Below are positions 1 to 5,990 of a stretch of 7,903 nucleotides of DNA, in pieces (within the stretch, counting starts at the first letter, position 1; each line of letters begins with the position of its first letter). Origin of the DNA: JBGTHB01 sp041746415 (lineage in GTDB: Bacteria; Pseudomonadota; Gammaproteobacteria; Coxiellales; Coxiellaceae); NCBI GenBank assembly GCA_041746415.1, contig JBGTHB010000164.1, positions 1 through 7,903 of the forward strand. Reading direction: 5' to 3'. The notes below the pieces were generated by a model, which worked only from the letters and a program-made list of their open reading frames with translations, had not been told where the DNA came from and ran no database searches. The translations under genes were made by a program, and so were the position numbers.

Positions 1-338
1 ACTGGGCAGCAAAAGGAACCATTCTGTTAGGTGTTAAAGCCGTCATCGCTGAAAGTTTTGAGCGCATTCACCGTTCAAATTTAATTGGCATGGGTGTGTT
101 GCCGTTGCAATTTAATGACGGCGAAGATCGTAAAACATTAAATATCAAAGGTGACGAAATTATTTCGCTCGAAGGCATTGATCACATGCAAGCTGGTAGT
201 GACATTAGCGTGGTGATTAAACGCGCTGATGGCAGCGAAACTAAAACCACAGCATTATCCCGCATCGATACCAACAATGAGCTGGAATATTATCGTCATG
301 GCGGCATTTTACAATATGTGATTCGTCACCTAATATAG
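1..338 (+). CDS. acnA: aconitate hydratase A, C-terminal fragment (partial, runs in from the left edge)
   Basis: Aconitase interconverts citrate and isocitrate through cis-aconitate in the TCA cycle, using a [4Fe-4S] cluster in the cytoplasm. Only the last 111 or so residues are visible; the reading frame is open to the left edge, with its first complete codon at position 3. The opening WAAKGT..LGVKAVIAESFERIHRSNL followed by GMGVLPLQF matches the swivel (aconitase C) domain of AcnA/IRP-type enzymes closely. The end (RIDT..ELEYYRHGGILQYVIR) matches the AcnA C-terminus, so the 3' end is intact and the stop is TAG. The cluster cysteines and most catalytic residues lie upstream of the window and cannot be checked. 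An internal ATG at position 90 is not a start. AcnA type rather than AcnB or the propionate-linked AcnD is favoured by these C-terminal motifs, though AcnD is not strictly excluded. Confidence 0.95.
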   Translation, partial: WAAKGTILLGVKAVIAESFERIHRSNLIGMGVLPLQFNDGEDRKTLNIKGDEIISLEGIDHMQAGSDISVVIKRADGSETKTTALSRIDTNNELEYYRHGGILQYVIRHLI

Positions 339-351
339 GAACTAATGTAAC

Positions 352-357
352 AAGGAG
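352..357 (+). promoter_or_regulatory. ribosome binding site of the cupin gene
   Basis: AAGGAG lies 6 bases before the ATG at 364, a near-perfect Shine-Dalgarno. It fixes the start of the cupin gene. No convincing promoter fits in the 25 bases between the acnA stop and this ATG, so translation probably uses read-through acnA mRNA or a promoter inside acnA. Confidence 0.75.
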
Positions 358-363
358 TGTAAC

Positions 364-729
364 ATGATTGTTCGCAATAAAAATTCAGCGGCTGCTGTGC
401 GTGCACAAGGTGGTGAAACCACTTATGAACTCATCGGCAACTTTGAAAAAATCACTCCGCACCAAAGTGTTGCTTATATTGAATTGGAACCGGGTACAGC
501 CGCATTAAAACATCAACACCATCACACTGAAGAAATTTTTTATATTCTTGCTGGTGAAGCCATAGCAATAATGGACGAGAAACGCAAAACACTGACTGCC
601 GGTGATTGTGTGTTTATTCCAAAAGGTTGCGTGCACCAACTGATTAACTCCAGCGCGCATACAACACTCGTTTATTTAGCTATTTGTGCGCCAGCCTGGG
701 TGCGCCATTCAGGAAAAAAGATCACTTAA
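364..729 (+). CDS. small single-domain cupin protein, function unknown
   Basis: This 121-residue protein is one cupin beta-barrel and little else, with no signal peptide, so it is probably cytoplasmic. Cupin motif 1 is perfect: G44-x5-H50-x-H52-x4-E57-x6-G64. Motif 2 is also perfect: G80-x5-P86-x-G88-x2-H91-x3-N95. H50, H52, E57 and H91 would form the usual 3-His/1-Glu metal site, so it should bind a divalent metal. Small cupins of this shape include sugar-isomerase-like and dioxygenase-like proteins and plain ligand sensors; nothing here picks one. The run HQHHHTEE gives extra histidines beside the metal site. The start is set by the AAGGAG site 6 bases upstream. It follows acnA by 25 bases in the same direction, which suggests co-transcription, and it converges on the porin gene with 20 bases between the two stops. 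Family assignment is firm, function is not. Confidence 0.9.
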   Translation: MIVRNKNSAAAVRAQGGETTYELIGNFEKITPHQSVAYIELEPGTAALKHQHHHTEEIFYILAGEAIAIMDEKRKTLTAGDCVFIPKGCVHQLINSSAHTTLVYLAICAPAWVRHSGKKIT

Positions 730-749
730 GTGGCTTGCTTGAACTGGCT

Positions 750-1943
750 CTAAAAAACCAACTGCATTCTAAATCCAAAAAAATTCGCTTGCTGTGCTAC
801 GCCAAAACTATTGGGCGTGGCCCAAGAATGAATATACATTGCCTGATATTTGAGATGTTTTGCTGGATACCAGTTCACATCAAACGATAAGTTGCTTTCA
901 TTGCCACCATAAATATTGCGATCGCTTAAATTTAAATAACTAAATTGCGTTGAGATTTGCCACGCACCATAACGATGTTGAAGCGGTGATATCCCGACGT
1001 AACCTGAAAATTTGGGGCTAAACACACGTCTTTCACCGGTTAAAATATAACTGGCGTTAACATAATAACCATCAAAATTTAAATTCCCCAAAGCATCGGC
1101 ACGTGAAATCCAATCGTGTTCATATTCACTTTCTACCGTGAATGAATTGTGTTGCCAAACAGCGCCTAAGTTACCAATCCAAAAGTTTTTGGCATTAGTA
1201 ATATTCCCTGTGCCAATCAAAGCACCAATGTTATGCGCTTGTATTTCAGGAATAGCTGCAAAGTTAAATGTGTTTGAACCATCGGTGGGTTCTTCCCAAC
1301 CCGATAGCACCAATGCCAATAAGTCATACTGGGTAAAAATGGGGGCGTATAATAAATTAAATGTTTTCGCTATCGGCTGTGGCGCCGGATAATGCACCCC
1401 TATGCGGGTGCTGTATTCTGCTAAGGTCAGCCACCAATCTGCTGCATTCAATTCAACTTGCCCACCTAAGCCGTGCGTGGGACTAAATGCTCCATAAGGC
1501 AAAGGCAATTCTAAAAAGTTTAGAGTTGAAGTGTCATCGGAATTCACCAAGCCCCAAATCGGTGAATATTGACCCGCCACGAAACTCACTTGTTTATTTA
1601 TATCGTATTCAAAAAACACATCGTCAACTAATTTTTCCACCATTTCGTAAGAGAAAAAAAATGACAACTTCTTGGTAAAATTAATTGCCAGATAAGGCTT
1701 GCCCTCACGCCAATTACTGTTGCCCTGAAGTTGCGGCGCACCGCCAAAATACATGGCATCGGTTTGAAACAACCCCCCAATATGCAGTGTGAAATCATAT
1801 CCTGGCGTACTCACTGTCGCTTCAGCCGAAGCAGCATGGGCTGCTGGATGTGAACGGCGTGTTGGACGACGCTTGGCTAACGCGCCAGTTGCAAAGGCGA
1901 CTAAGAAGAGTGACAGCGCTAAAAGGTAAACATGTTGTCGCAA
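750..1943 (-). CDS. outer-membrane porin, phosphate-selective porin O/P-like
   Basis: Predicted outer-membrane beta-barrel channel of about 397 residues. From the chosen start the N-terminus is a textbook Sec signal: a short basic stretch (MRQH), a hydrophobic core (YLLALSLFLVAFATG), and a likely signal-peptidase I site after ALA at residue 23. The mature protein begins with a basic Arg/His/Ala-rich stretch, then alternating amphipathic strands rich in Tyr/Trp/Phe. It ends in RMQLVF, with the terminal aromatic residue recognised by the BAM complex. Residues about 125-155 (GQYSPIWGL, then TLNFLELPLPYGAFSP) resemble the conserved segment of the OprP/OprO family (G-x-F-x-P-x-x-G-L ... TFLER-LP-x-AFAP), which is the main basis for the family call. 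The solute is unknown: family members carry phosphate, polyphosphate or other anions. The reading frame extends to a GTG at 1961, but that codon has no Shine-Dalgarno, whereas the TTG at 1943 has AAGGA 7 bases upstream; the longer form would add six residues. Confidence 0.8.
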   Translation of the reverse strand: MRQHVYLLALSLFLVAFATGALAKRRPTRRSHPAAHAASAEATVSTPGYDFTLHIGGLFQTDAMYFGGAPQLQGNSNWREGKPYLAINFTKKLSFFFSYEMVEKLVDDVFFEYDINKQVSFVAGQYSPIWGLVNSDDTSTLNFLELPLPYGAFSPTHGLGGQVELNAADWWLTLAEYSTRIGVHYPAPQPIAKTFNLLYAPIFTQYDLLALVLSGWEEPTDGSNTFNFAAIPEIQAHNIGALIGTGNITNAKNFWIGNLGAVWQHNSFTVESEYEHDWISRADALGNLNFDGYYVNASYILTGERRVFSPKFSGYVGISPLQHRYGAWQISTQFSYLNLSDRNIYGGNESNLSFDVNWYPAKHLKYQAMYIHSWATPNSFGVAQQANFFGFRMQLVF

Positions 1944-1950
1944 TGTATCA

Positions 1951-1955
1951 TCCTT
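1951..1955 (-). promoter_or_regulatory. ribosome binding site that decides a TTG start for the porin gene
   Basis: On the minus strand AAGGA is followed by a 7-base spacer and then TTG (1943-1941). The upstream in-frame GTG at 1961-1959 has no purine-rich site before it, and using it would put the Shine-Dalgarno inside the coding region. The TTG start also gives the cleaner signal peptide. Confidence 0.6.
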
Positions 1956-1994
1956 GATCACACTAATACGCGATGGCTATAGCAAGATTACATC

Positions 1995-2021
1995 AGTATA
2001 TCATAGCTACGTTGTGTGCAA
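1995..2021 (-). promoter_or_regulatory. probable sigma-70 promoter (extended -10) of the porin gene
   Basis: Reading the minus strand, TTGCAC (2021-2016) is followed by a 15-base spacer and TATACT (2000-1995). TATACT matches the -10 consensus at 5 of 6 positions and is preceded by TGA, the TGN of an extended -10 element. That would compensate for the short spacer. Transcription would begin near 1988, leaving a leader of about 45 bases before the TTG start. Judged by eye only. Confidence 0.45.
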
Positions 2022-2121
2022 TCCGCTGAGAACATGGTAACTACTCAGGCACCGATGAAGATGAGCTGCAAATTGGCAAGAACGAGACAAAGTTGAACGT
2101 AAAGTTGACGCAAAAGCAGAG

Positions 2122-2136
2122 TGTACACATTGTACA
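2122..2136. promoter_or_regulatory. TGTACA-CAT-TGTACA repeat, candidate operator upstream of the MFS gene
   Basis: Two copies of the self-palindromic hexamer TGTACA are separated by three bases, so the 15-base unit is both a direct and an inverted repeat. Its start lies 95 bases before the exporter ATG. It begins 12 bases after TTGACG (2105-2110), which could be a -35, so a bound protein would block a promoter here. The matching -10 at 17-base spacing would be CATTGT, a poor match, so the promoter itself is uncertain. No regulator gene is present in the window, and I do not recognise the motif as that of a known regulator. Confidence 0.35.
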
Positions 2137-2201
2137 TGAGCATTTTGAGGAAACTTTTATGTTCAAGGTTGACCGTTATTGCCGATTTCAATCCATAAAC
2201 T

Positions 2202-2207
2202 GGGGAG
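2202..2207 (+). promoter_or_regulatory. ribosome binding site of the MFS exporter gene
   Basis: GGGGAG lies 9 bases before the ATG at 2217. This supports that start over the in-frame ATGs at 2226 and 2259, which have only weak purine stretches before them. Confidence 0.6.
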
Positions 2208-2216
2208 TTACGGAAT

Positions 2217-3464
2217 ATGCTTGCAATGGCAGATGTAAATCTCGACAATACCGAGTCTATGAAAAAAGGTTTTTTATTTTTTGCGTATCTGTTTCTGCTG
2301 TCTTGTCTTGGGCAAATTACTTCTGATATTTATCTGCCTGCTTTGCCAGCTATTCAAGCAAGTTTACGCACCACCACGCATATGGCTCAAATGTCATTAG
2401 CGCTCTTTATGTATGGCTTTGCGTTTTCACATCTTATTTTTGGACCGTTGTCAGATAGCTTGGGACGTAAACGCCCATTAATGTATGGCACCGTCGTCGC
2501 TATAGCCGCTTCCATATTGTGCCAACTCACCACCTCAATTGACTGGTTTTTAGTGGGACGAATTTTGCAAGGGATTGGCGTCGGTGCGTCCGCCGCTTTA
2601 TTTCGCTCTATTTTACGCGATGTCTACAGTGGCAATAAGCTGGCTAAAGTTGGTTCCTTTTTAAGTATTTCACGCGTGGTATTATTGGCATGTGCCCCAT
2701 TAATTGGCGGCTATTTGCTGCATTTTTTTGGCTGGCGTTCTTGTTTTATTTTTTTAGAAATTTACGCCGGCATTTGTTTACTGGCTACCGTTTGGATATT
2801 GCCCGAAACCAATCGCTATCAACACTTACATAAGAGCAACATTATCAGCGTGGCTAAAAACACCTGGACGGTGCTTAAAAACCCCATTTTTGTAGGCTAT
2901 TCATTTTGTAACTTAGCAGCCTTTGGTGGCATTGCTGCTTGGCTTACGTCGTTGCCATTTATTTTGCAAGAAGTGGTGGGCTTAAGTCCGGTCGAATTTG
3001 GCTGGGTCGCCGCATTAGCAGGATTATTTTTTATTATCGGTGGATTAATCAACGCCATTTTAGTCGAACGCTTTGGTTTGTCTATCATGCTCAAAGTGGG
3101 TTTAGCGATTATGTTTATTGCTGGCGCCATCATGTTGGCTTTTGGACTGGATGGAAAAATAAATGTGGTTGTGATTATGGTGCCGGTCATCATTTATATA
3201 ATTGGCTCGAGCATGGTCTTTTCAAATTCCTATGCGGGTGCATTTCATCCTTTTCCCAAAATTGCGGGCACTGCTGGTGCTGTATTCGGTTTTTTACAAA
3301 TATTAGGTGGCGCTATTGGCAGCATGTTGATGTCTTACGCTAAAGCCTATAACCAAATTCCTTTATCCATCGTGCTGCTGGGTACTTCACTCATGGCGTT
3401 TTTGGTTGTGCTCTTTTGTGCCAAAAAAGGTGACGATTATCATTACTCCGATAAAACCGTTTAG
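2217..3464 (+). CDS. Bcr/CflA-type MFS multidrug efflux transporter
   Basis: An inner-membrane proton-driven exporter of the DHA1 drug:H+ antiporter group, 415 residues, the usual length for a 12-helix Bcr/CflA protein. After a short cytoplasmic start, TM1 contains the family signature SDIYLPALP (residues 36-44), including the acidic residue typical of the family. MFS motif A follows TM2 as GPLSDSLGRKRPL (76-88). The TM4 region carries GRILQGIGVGASAA..R (114-130), and the TM5 antiporter region carries APLIGGYL followed by GWR (160-173). A second half with several further hydrophobic helices runs to about residue 405, followed by a short basic/acidic cytoplasmic tail. The substrate is unknown; relatives export drugs such as bicyclomycin, sulfonamides or chloramphenicol, or metabolites such as cysteine. 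The gene is divergent from the porin gene, and its stop lies 5 bases from that of the phosphonate operon. No hairpin terminator is evident at that junction. Confidence 0.9.
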   Translation: MLAMADVNLDNTESMKKGFLFFAYLFLLSCLGQITSDIYLPALPAIQASLRTTTHMAQMSLALFMYGFAFSHLIFGPLSDSLGRKRPLMYGTVVAIAASILCQLTTSIDWFLVGRILQGIGVGASAALFRSILRDVYSGNKLAKVGSFLSISRVVLLACAPLIGGYLLHFFGWRSCFIFLEIYAGICLLATVWILPETNRYQHLHKSNIISVAKNTWTVLKNPIFVGYSFCNLAAFGGIAAWLTSLPFILQEVVGLSPVEFGWVAALAGLFFIIGGLINAILVERFGLSIMLKVGLAIMFIAGAIMLAFGLDGKINVVVIMVPVIIYIIGSSMVFSNSYAGAFHPFPKIAGTAGAVFGFLQILGGAIGSMLMSYAKAYNQIPLSIVLLGTSLMAFLVVLFCAKKGDDYHYSDKTV

Positions 3465-3469
3465 CTACT

Positions 3470-4162
3470 TCATTGTTTCAATTCTTTTTGCACAAAACGA
3501 AACTGTATAAAAATGGTGATAGGAATAGCAATGGCGTGAGGAATCAATGCTAACTTCATAAACATGCCACTTTGCAAGTGCAACAAATCAATCACTCGCA
3601 GCAAAAATGAATTGGTGGTGTGCAGCGCTGGATTAAAATGCGGGTAAAAATAAGAAAACAACATAGCCACAGAAAATAACGGCAATTCCAAACCGCCTGA
3701 TAATGAACTCAAATACAAGCGTTTGGTGTGACACTGCACCGTAAACACCATTACTGCGGCGGTTAAACGCGCTAAGATCACATAAAGATAAAATGGATAA
3801 AATAAATCGAATTTAATCGCAAACACCAGCAGCATGGGCACAAAATAAATGTTATCCAACGCATGATCGAGAAAACCGCCGTACTCTGAAGTCTGGTGTG
3901 TAAGTCGAGCGTGGATGCCATCTAATGCATCAAAGGCGAACCATAAAAAATTAAACAAAATCCAATACAAGTAGGCAGCCGGGGTTTGCACATAATAAAG
4001 CAATGCAGTGCCAATCAAACCAAATATAAACGCCACGATGGTTATTTGATTAGGCTTGACTGATTTAGGAATCAGCGGTGCGAGATAACTCAATAAATAA
4101 TACATGCCACGATAGACAAGATCTTTATAGTCATCTGGGATCACTAACTTTTTAGTTGTCAT
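3470..4162 (-). CDS. CDP-alcohol phosphatidyltransferase, probable (amino)phosphono-lipid synthase
   Basis: Integral inner-membrane enzyme of 230 residues that moves a substituted phosphate or phosphonate group from a CMP-linked donor to an alcohol. The family motif is perfect: D78-x2-D81-G82-x2-A85-R86-x8-G95-x3-D99-x3-D103. The four Asp residues bind two metals and activate the acceptor. Hydrophobic segments lie at about 39-58, 62-80, 104-145, 160-173 and 203-222. The segment before TM1 (IPKSVKPNQITI, 31-42) resembles the PxxxxPNxIT entry of ethanolamine/choline phosphotransferases as well as bacterial CDP-OH-P enzymes. It is the last gene of the phosphonate operon; its ATG overlaps the TGA of the aminotransferase gene (ATGA), with AGGGA 7 bases upstream (4174-4170). 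From context I infer that it transfers AEP from CMP-AEP to diacylglycerol or another lipid alcohol. A housekeeping phosphatidylglycerophosphate or phosphatidylserine synthase role is less likely given the operon. The family is certain, the substrate inferred. Confidence 0.9.
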   Translation of the reverse strand: MTTKKLVIPDDYKDLVYRGMYYLLSYLAPLIPKSVKPNQITIVAFIFGLIGTALLYYVQTPAAYLYWILFNFLWFAFDALDGIHARLTHQTSEYGGFLDHALDNIYFVPMLLVFAIKFDLFYPFYLYVILARLTAAVMVFTVQCHTKRLYLSSLSGGLELPLFSVAMLFSYFYPHFNPALHTTNSFLLRVIDLLHLQSGMFMKLALIPHAIAIPITIFIQFRFVQKELKQ

Positions 4163-5274
4163 ACCCGAGTCCCTGCAATAGTTGGACGGCTTTGCTGATA
4201 TTGCGCCACCGCCTGAATAAACGCTGTAATGTCTTGTTGATATAAATCACCAATGCAGGCCAAGCGAAATGTATTGGCAATATCTAACTTCTTCGGATAA
4301 ATGGTAAACCCTCTGGCGTAGAGATAATCATGAAAATCATCAAACTCATAGGAGTGTGTAGTGGGAAACTGCACCGTTACCAGCATATGCGATTGTCGAT
4401 CGGCCGGTGTAACACAACGAAATCCCAAACGCTCTAATCCGGCGAGCAAACAAGCATAATTACTATGATAGCGTTGAATGCGCCCAGCTAGCGTTTCCGA
4501 AAATAATTCATCCAACGCTTGGCGCATGGCATAAGCCACCTGCACCGCTGGCGTAAATGGTAATTGTCCTGTTGCTGCAAACGTTTGCTGCTGTTGCCAC
4601 AAATCAAAATAATACGAACGCGCGCAATTTTTAGCGGCAATTAACTTGTTGTTGTTGGCAATAACAAAGGCAATGCCTGGCATTCCTTGCAAACATTTAT
4701 TTGCGCTTGAAGCTAAAAAATCAATATTGTCTTTAACAATATCAATTTCGCACCCAGCAAAACTCGACATCGCATCAACGATAAAGCCGCAATTCGCCGC
4801 CTTACACACTTCACCTACGGCATTGATTGGATTTAAAATACCGCTCGATGTTTCATGATGCACCATGGCTAAATACGCCACGTTGGTTTCTTGTTTTAAA
4901 ACAGCGGCTATTTTTTCTATCGCTAACGGTTCACTGTAATCAAAAGCAATCTCAATTACTTCAATATGATAACGCTTTGCCATATCAATAATGCGCTGCC
5001 CGTAAGCCCCATTATTAATGACCACCAACTTTTTGCCATTAGGTATTAACGAACTGACACACGCTTCTACCGCACCGGTGCCGGACGACGTAAACAAAAC
5101 AGCATTATAAGCGTTGGCTGGTGCTTGCACTACTTTAAGCAAATCTTGGCAAATGCCTTTTAGAAGTGTCGTAAATTCCTGTTCACGATGACAAATATCC
5201 GGCACCAACAAAGCTTGCTTCACTGCTTGCGATGTTGTTAAGGGGCCGGGATTTAATAAAATATTGCGCTTCAT
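4159..5274 (-). CDS. phnW: 2-aminoethylphosphonate:pyruvate aminotransferase (PhnW type)
   Basis: PLP-dependent class V aminotransferase that interconverts 2-AEP plus pyruvate with phosphonoacetaldehyde plus alanine in the cytoplasm. At 371 residues it matches the family length (about 365-370) and is collinear with Salmonella PhnW. Shared landmarks are LNPGPLTTS (7-15), SSGTGAVEA (63-71), NNGAYGQR (87-94), MVHHETSSGILNPI (137-150) and VDAMSSFAG (166-174), with D167 expected to pair with the pyridine nitrogen. SSANKCLQGMPGIAFVIA (189-206) holds K193 as the Schiff-base lysine, and FRLACIGD (336-343) closes the C-terminal domain. Elsewhere PhnW serves phosphonate breakdown with a phosphonatase (PhnX). 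Here no phnX is seen and a phosphonopyruvate decarboxylase is upstream, so the biosynthetic direction, making 2-AEP, is inferred. The ATG overlaps the preceding TGA by 4 bases (ATGA), indicating translational coupling. A phosphonoacetaldehyde-specific PhnW is much more likely than another class V aminotransferase. Confidence 0.92.
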   Translation of the reverse strand: MKRNILLNPGPLTTSQAVKQALLVPDICHREQEFTTLLKGICQDLLKVVQAPANAYNAVLFTSSGTGAVEACVSSLIPNGKKLVVINNGAYGQRIIDMAKRYHIEVIEIAFDYSEPLAIEKIAAVLKQETNVAYLAMVHHETSSGILNPINAVGEVCKAANCGFIVDAMSSFAGCEIDIVKDNIDFLASSANKCLQGMPGIAFVIANNNKLIAAKNCARSYYFDLWQQQQTFAATGQLPFTPAVQVAYAMRQALDELFSETLAGRIQRYHSNYACLLAGLERLGFRCVTPADRQSHMLVTVQFPTTHSYEFDDFHDYLYARGFTIYPKKLDIANTFRLACIGDLYQQDITAFIQAVAQYQQSRPTIAGTRV

Positions 5275-5990
5275 ACTCTGCTCTCTTTTGCATACAGTTG
5301 TTTCGCACGCGCTAAATGCTCAACGGTGTCAATCTCACACCATAATAACTTTTCAATTTTTTCACAAAAAACAGGACGCAACTGCGTCAAGCGTACCAAA
5401 CCGTCTTCTTCATAATGCCCTGCATTCAGCAACGCCGGTTCTTTTTCCAATAATGTCACCAGCGCACGATAGTCTTGCAAACTGAGTTTGTTGATGCCAA
5501 CAAATTCACCGATGATCGTTTGTGCCGCCAATTCAGTTGCATCTTTGCTCATATCAATTAAATAATTGTTATTAGCGCTCACGAATACTTCATCACCCGA
5601 AGCCGTTTTACCACTCACTAAAATCGCTGCTGTATGAGGTGTAGCCATTATTTCTTTGATTGCGCGGGCTTCAAAAAATAAATCCGATTCTAAAATCAGC
5701 GTATCTTCCTTAATCCATTCTTTCGCGCAATACAATGAACGCAAGCTGCTGGTGGTAGCAAATGCCGCATTATAAATTAACGCTACATTCGGCAGTGTCT
5801 GCACCAATTCTTCATAATAATGAGATCCAAAACCGACGACCAATAAAATATCCTGAACACCATGCGCCATCAGCTTTTCGATTGATTGCACAATAATCGG
5901 CTTGTCACCTAACTGTATAAGTCCTTTTGGCAATTCATGATGATGACGAATACGTATGCCTTGACCCGCTGCTAAAATCACAGCTTGCAT
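5271..5990 (-). CDS. pntC: nucleotidyltransferase, probable 2-AEP cytidylyltransferase (PntC/LicC-like)
   Basis: Soluble 239-residue enzyme of the LicC/NTP_transferase fold that probably couples CTP to 2-AEP, giving CMP-AEP and pyrophosphate. The N-terminal signature ILAAGQGIR (5-13) provides the nucleotide loop with R13, and LPKGL (20-24) provides the catalytic K22. YNAAFATTSSLRSLY (73-87) corresponds to the N-x-x-[YF]-x-x-[TN]-[NS]-x-x-SLY element of choline-phosphate and AEP cytidylyltransferases. ESD (101-103) supplies a metal-binding Asp, and WCEIDTVEHLARA (217-229) supplies the second acidic pair E219/D221 of the LicC type. All expected catalytic residues are therefore present. Its ATG overlaps the decarboxylase gene by 13 bases, with GGGA a few bases upstream, and its TGA overlaps the aminotransferase ATG. 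In Treponema denticola a PntC domain is fused to the AEP aminotransferase; here the two are adjacent separate genes. A phosphocholine or phosphoethanolamine substrate cannot be excluded by sequence, but the operon argues for AEP. Confidence 0.82.
   Translation of the reverse strand: MQAVILAAGQGIRIRHHHELPKGLIQLGDKPIIVQSIEKLMAHGVQDILLVVGFGSHYYEELVQTLPNVALIYNAAFATTSSLRSLYCAKEWIKEDTLILESDLFFEARAIKEIMATPHTAAILVSGKTASGDEVFVSANNNYLIDMSKDATELAAQTIIGEFVGINKLSLQDYRALVTLLEKEPALLNAGHYEEDGLVRLTQLRPVFCEKIEKLLWCEIDTVEHLARAKQLYAKESRV

Larger units (their letters stand above)
1944..2216. other. divergent intergenic region between porin and MFS exporter genes
   Basis: This 273-base region holds the upstream signals of two divergent genes. 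The porin side carries the AAGGA site and the extended -10 promoter. The exporter side carries a TTGACG possible -35 (2105-2110), a paired TGTACA motif (2122-2136) and the GGGGAG ribosome binding site. A direct repeat AAAGTTGA occurs at 2089-2096 and again at 2101-2108, a 12-base period of unknown meaning. Short open frames on both strands here lack ribosome binding sites and family resemblance, so I do not regard them as genes. No rho-independent terminator or RNA gene was seen. Confidence 0.5.

Noticed and set aside
724..733. CACTTAAGTG palindrome near the cupin stop as a terminator
   Set aside because: As a hairpin it has only a 3-base stem around a TTAA loop; the T-run on the minus strand is not preceded by a stable GC stem.
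684..890. Plus-strand open frame running from the cupin gene into the porin gene
   Set aside because: It lies antisense to a well-supported porin C-terminus and out of frame with the cupin; no ribosome binding site.
750..1943. Functional link between the phosphate-porin-like gene and the phosphonate operon
   Set aside because: They are separated by the exporter gene, share no visible regulatory motif, and no Pho box was recognised; thematic similarity alone is not evidence.
2045..2326. Short open frames on both strands upstream of and overlapping the MFS gene (67 and 77 codons)
   Set aside because: They lack ribosome binding sites, overlap the transporter gene or each other, and resemble no family; chance frames.
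2897..3343. Frames of 98 (-) and 134 (+) codons inside the MFS gene
   Set aside because: Shadow frames of a clearly coding transporter; their composition follows from the membrane-helix codons.
3465..3480. Bidirectional terminator between the converging MFS gene and phosphonate operon
   Set aside because: Only 5 bases separate the stops and I found no GC-rich stem with a T-tract in either direction.
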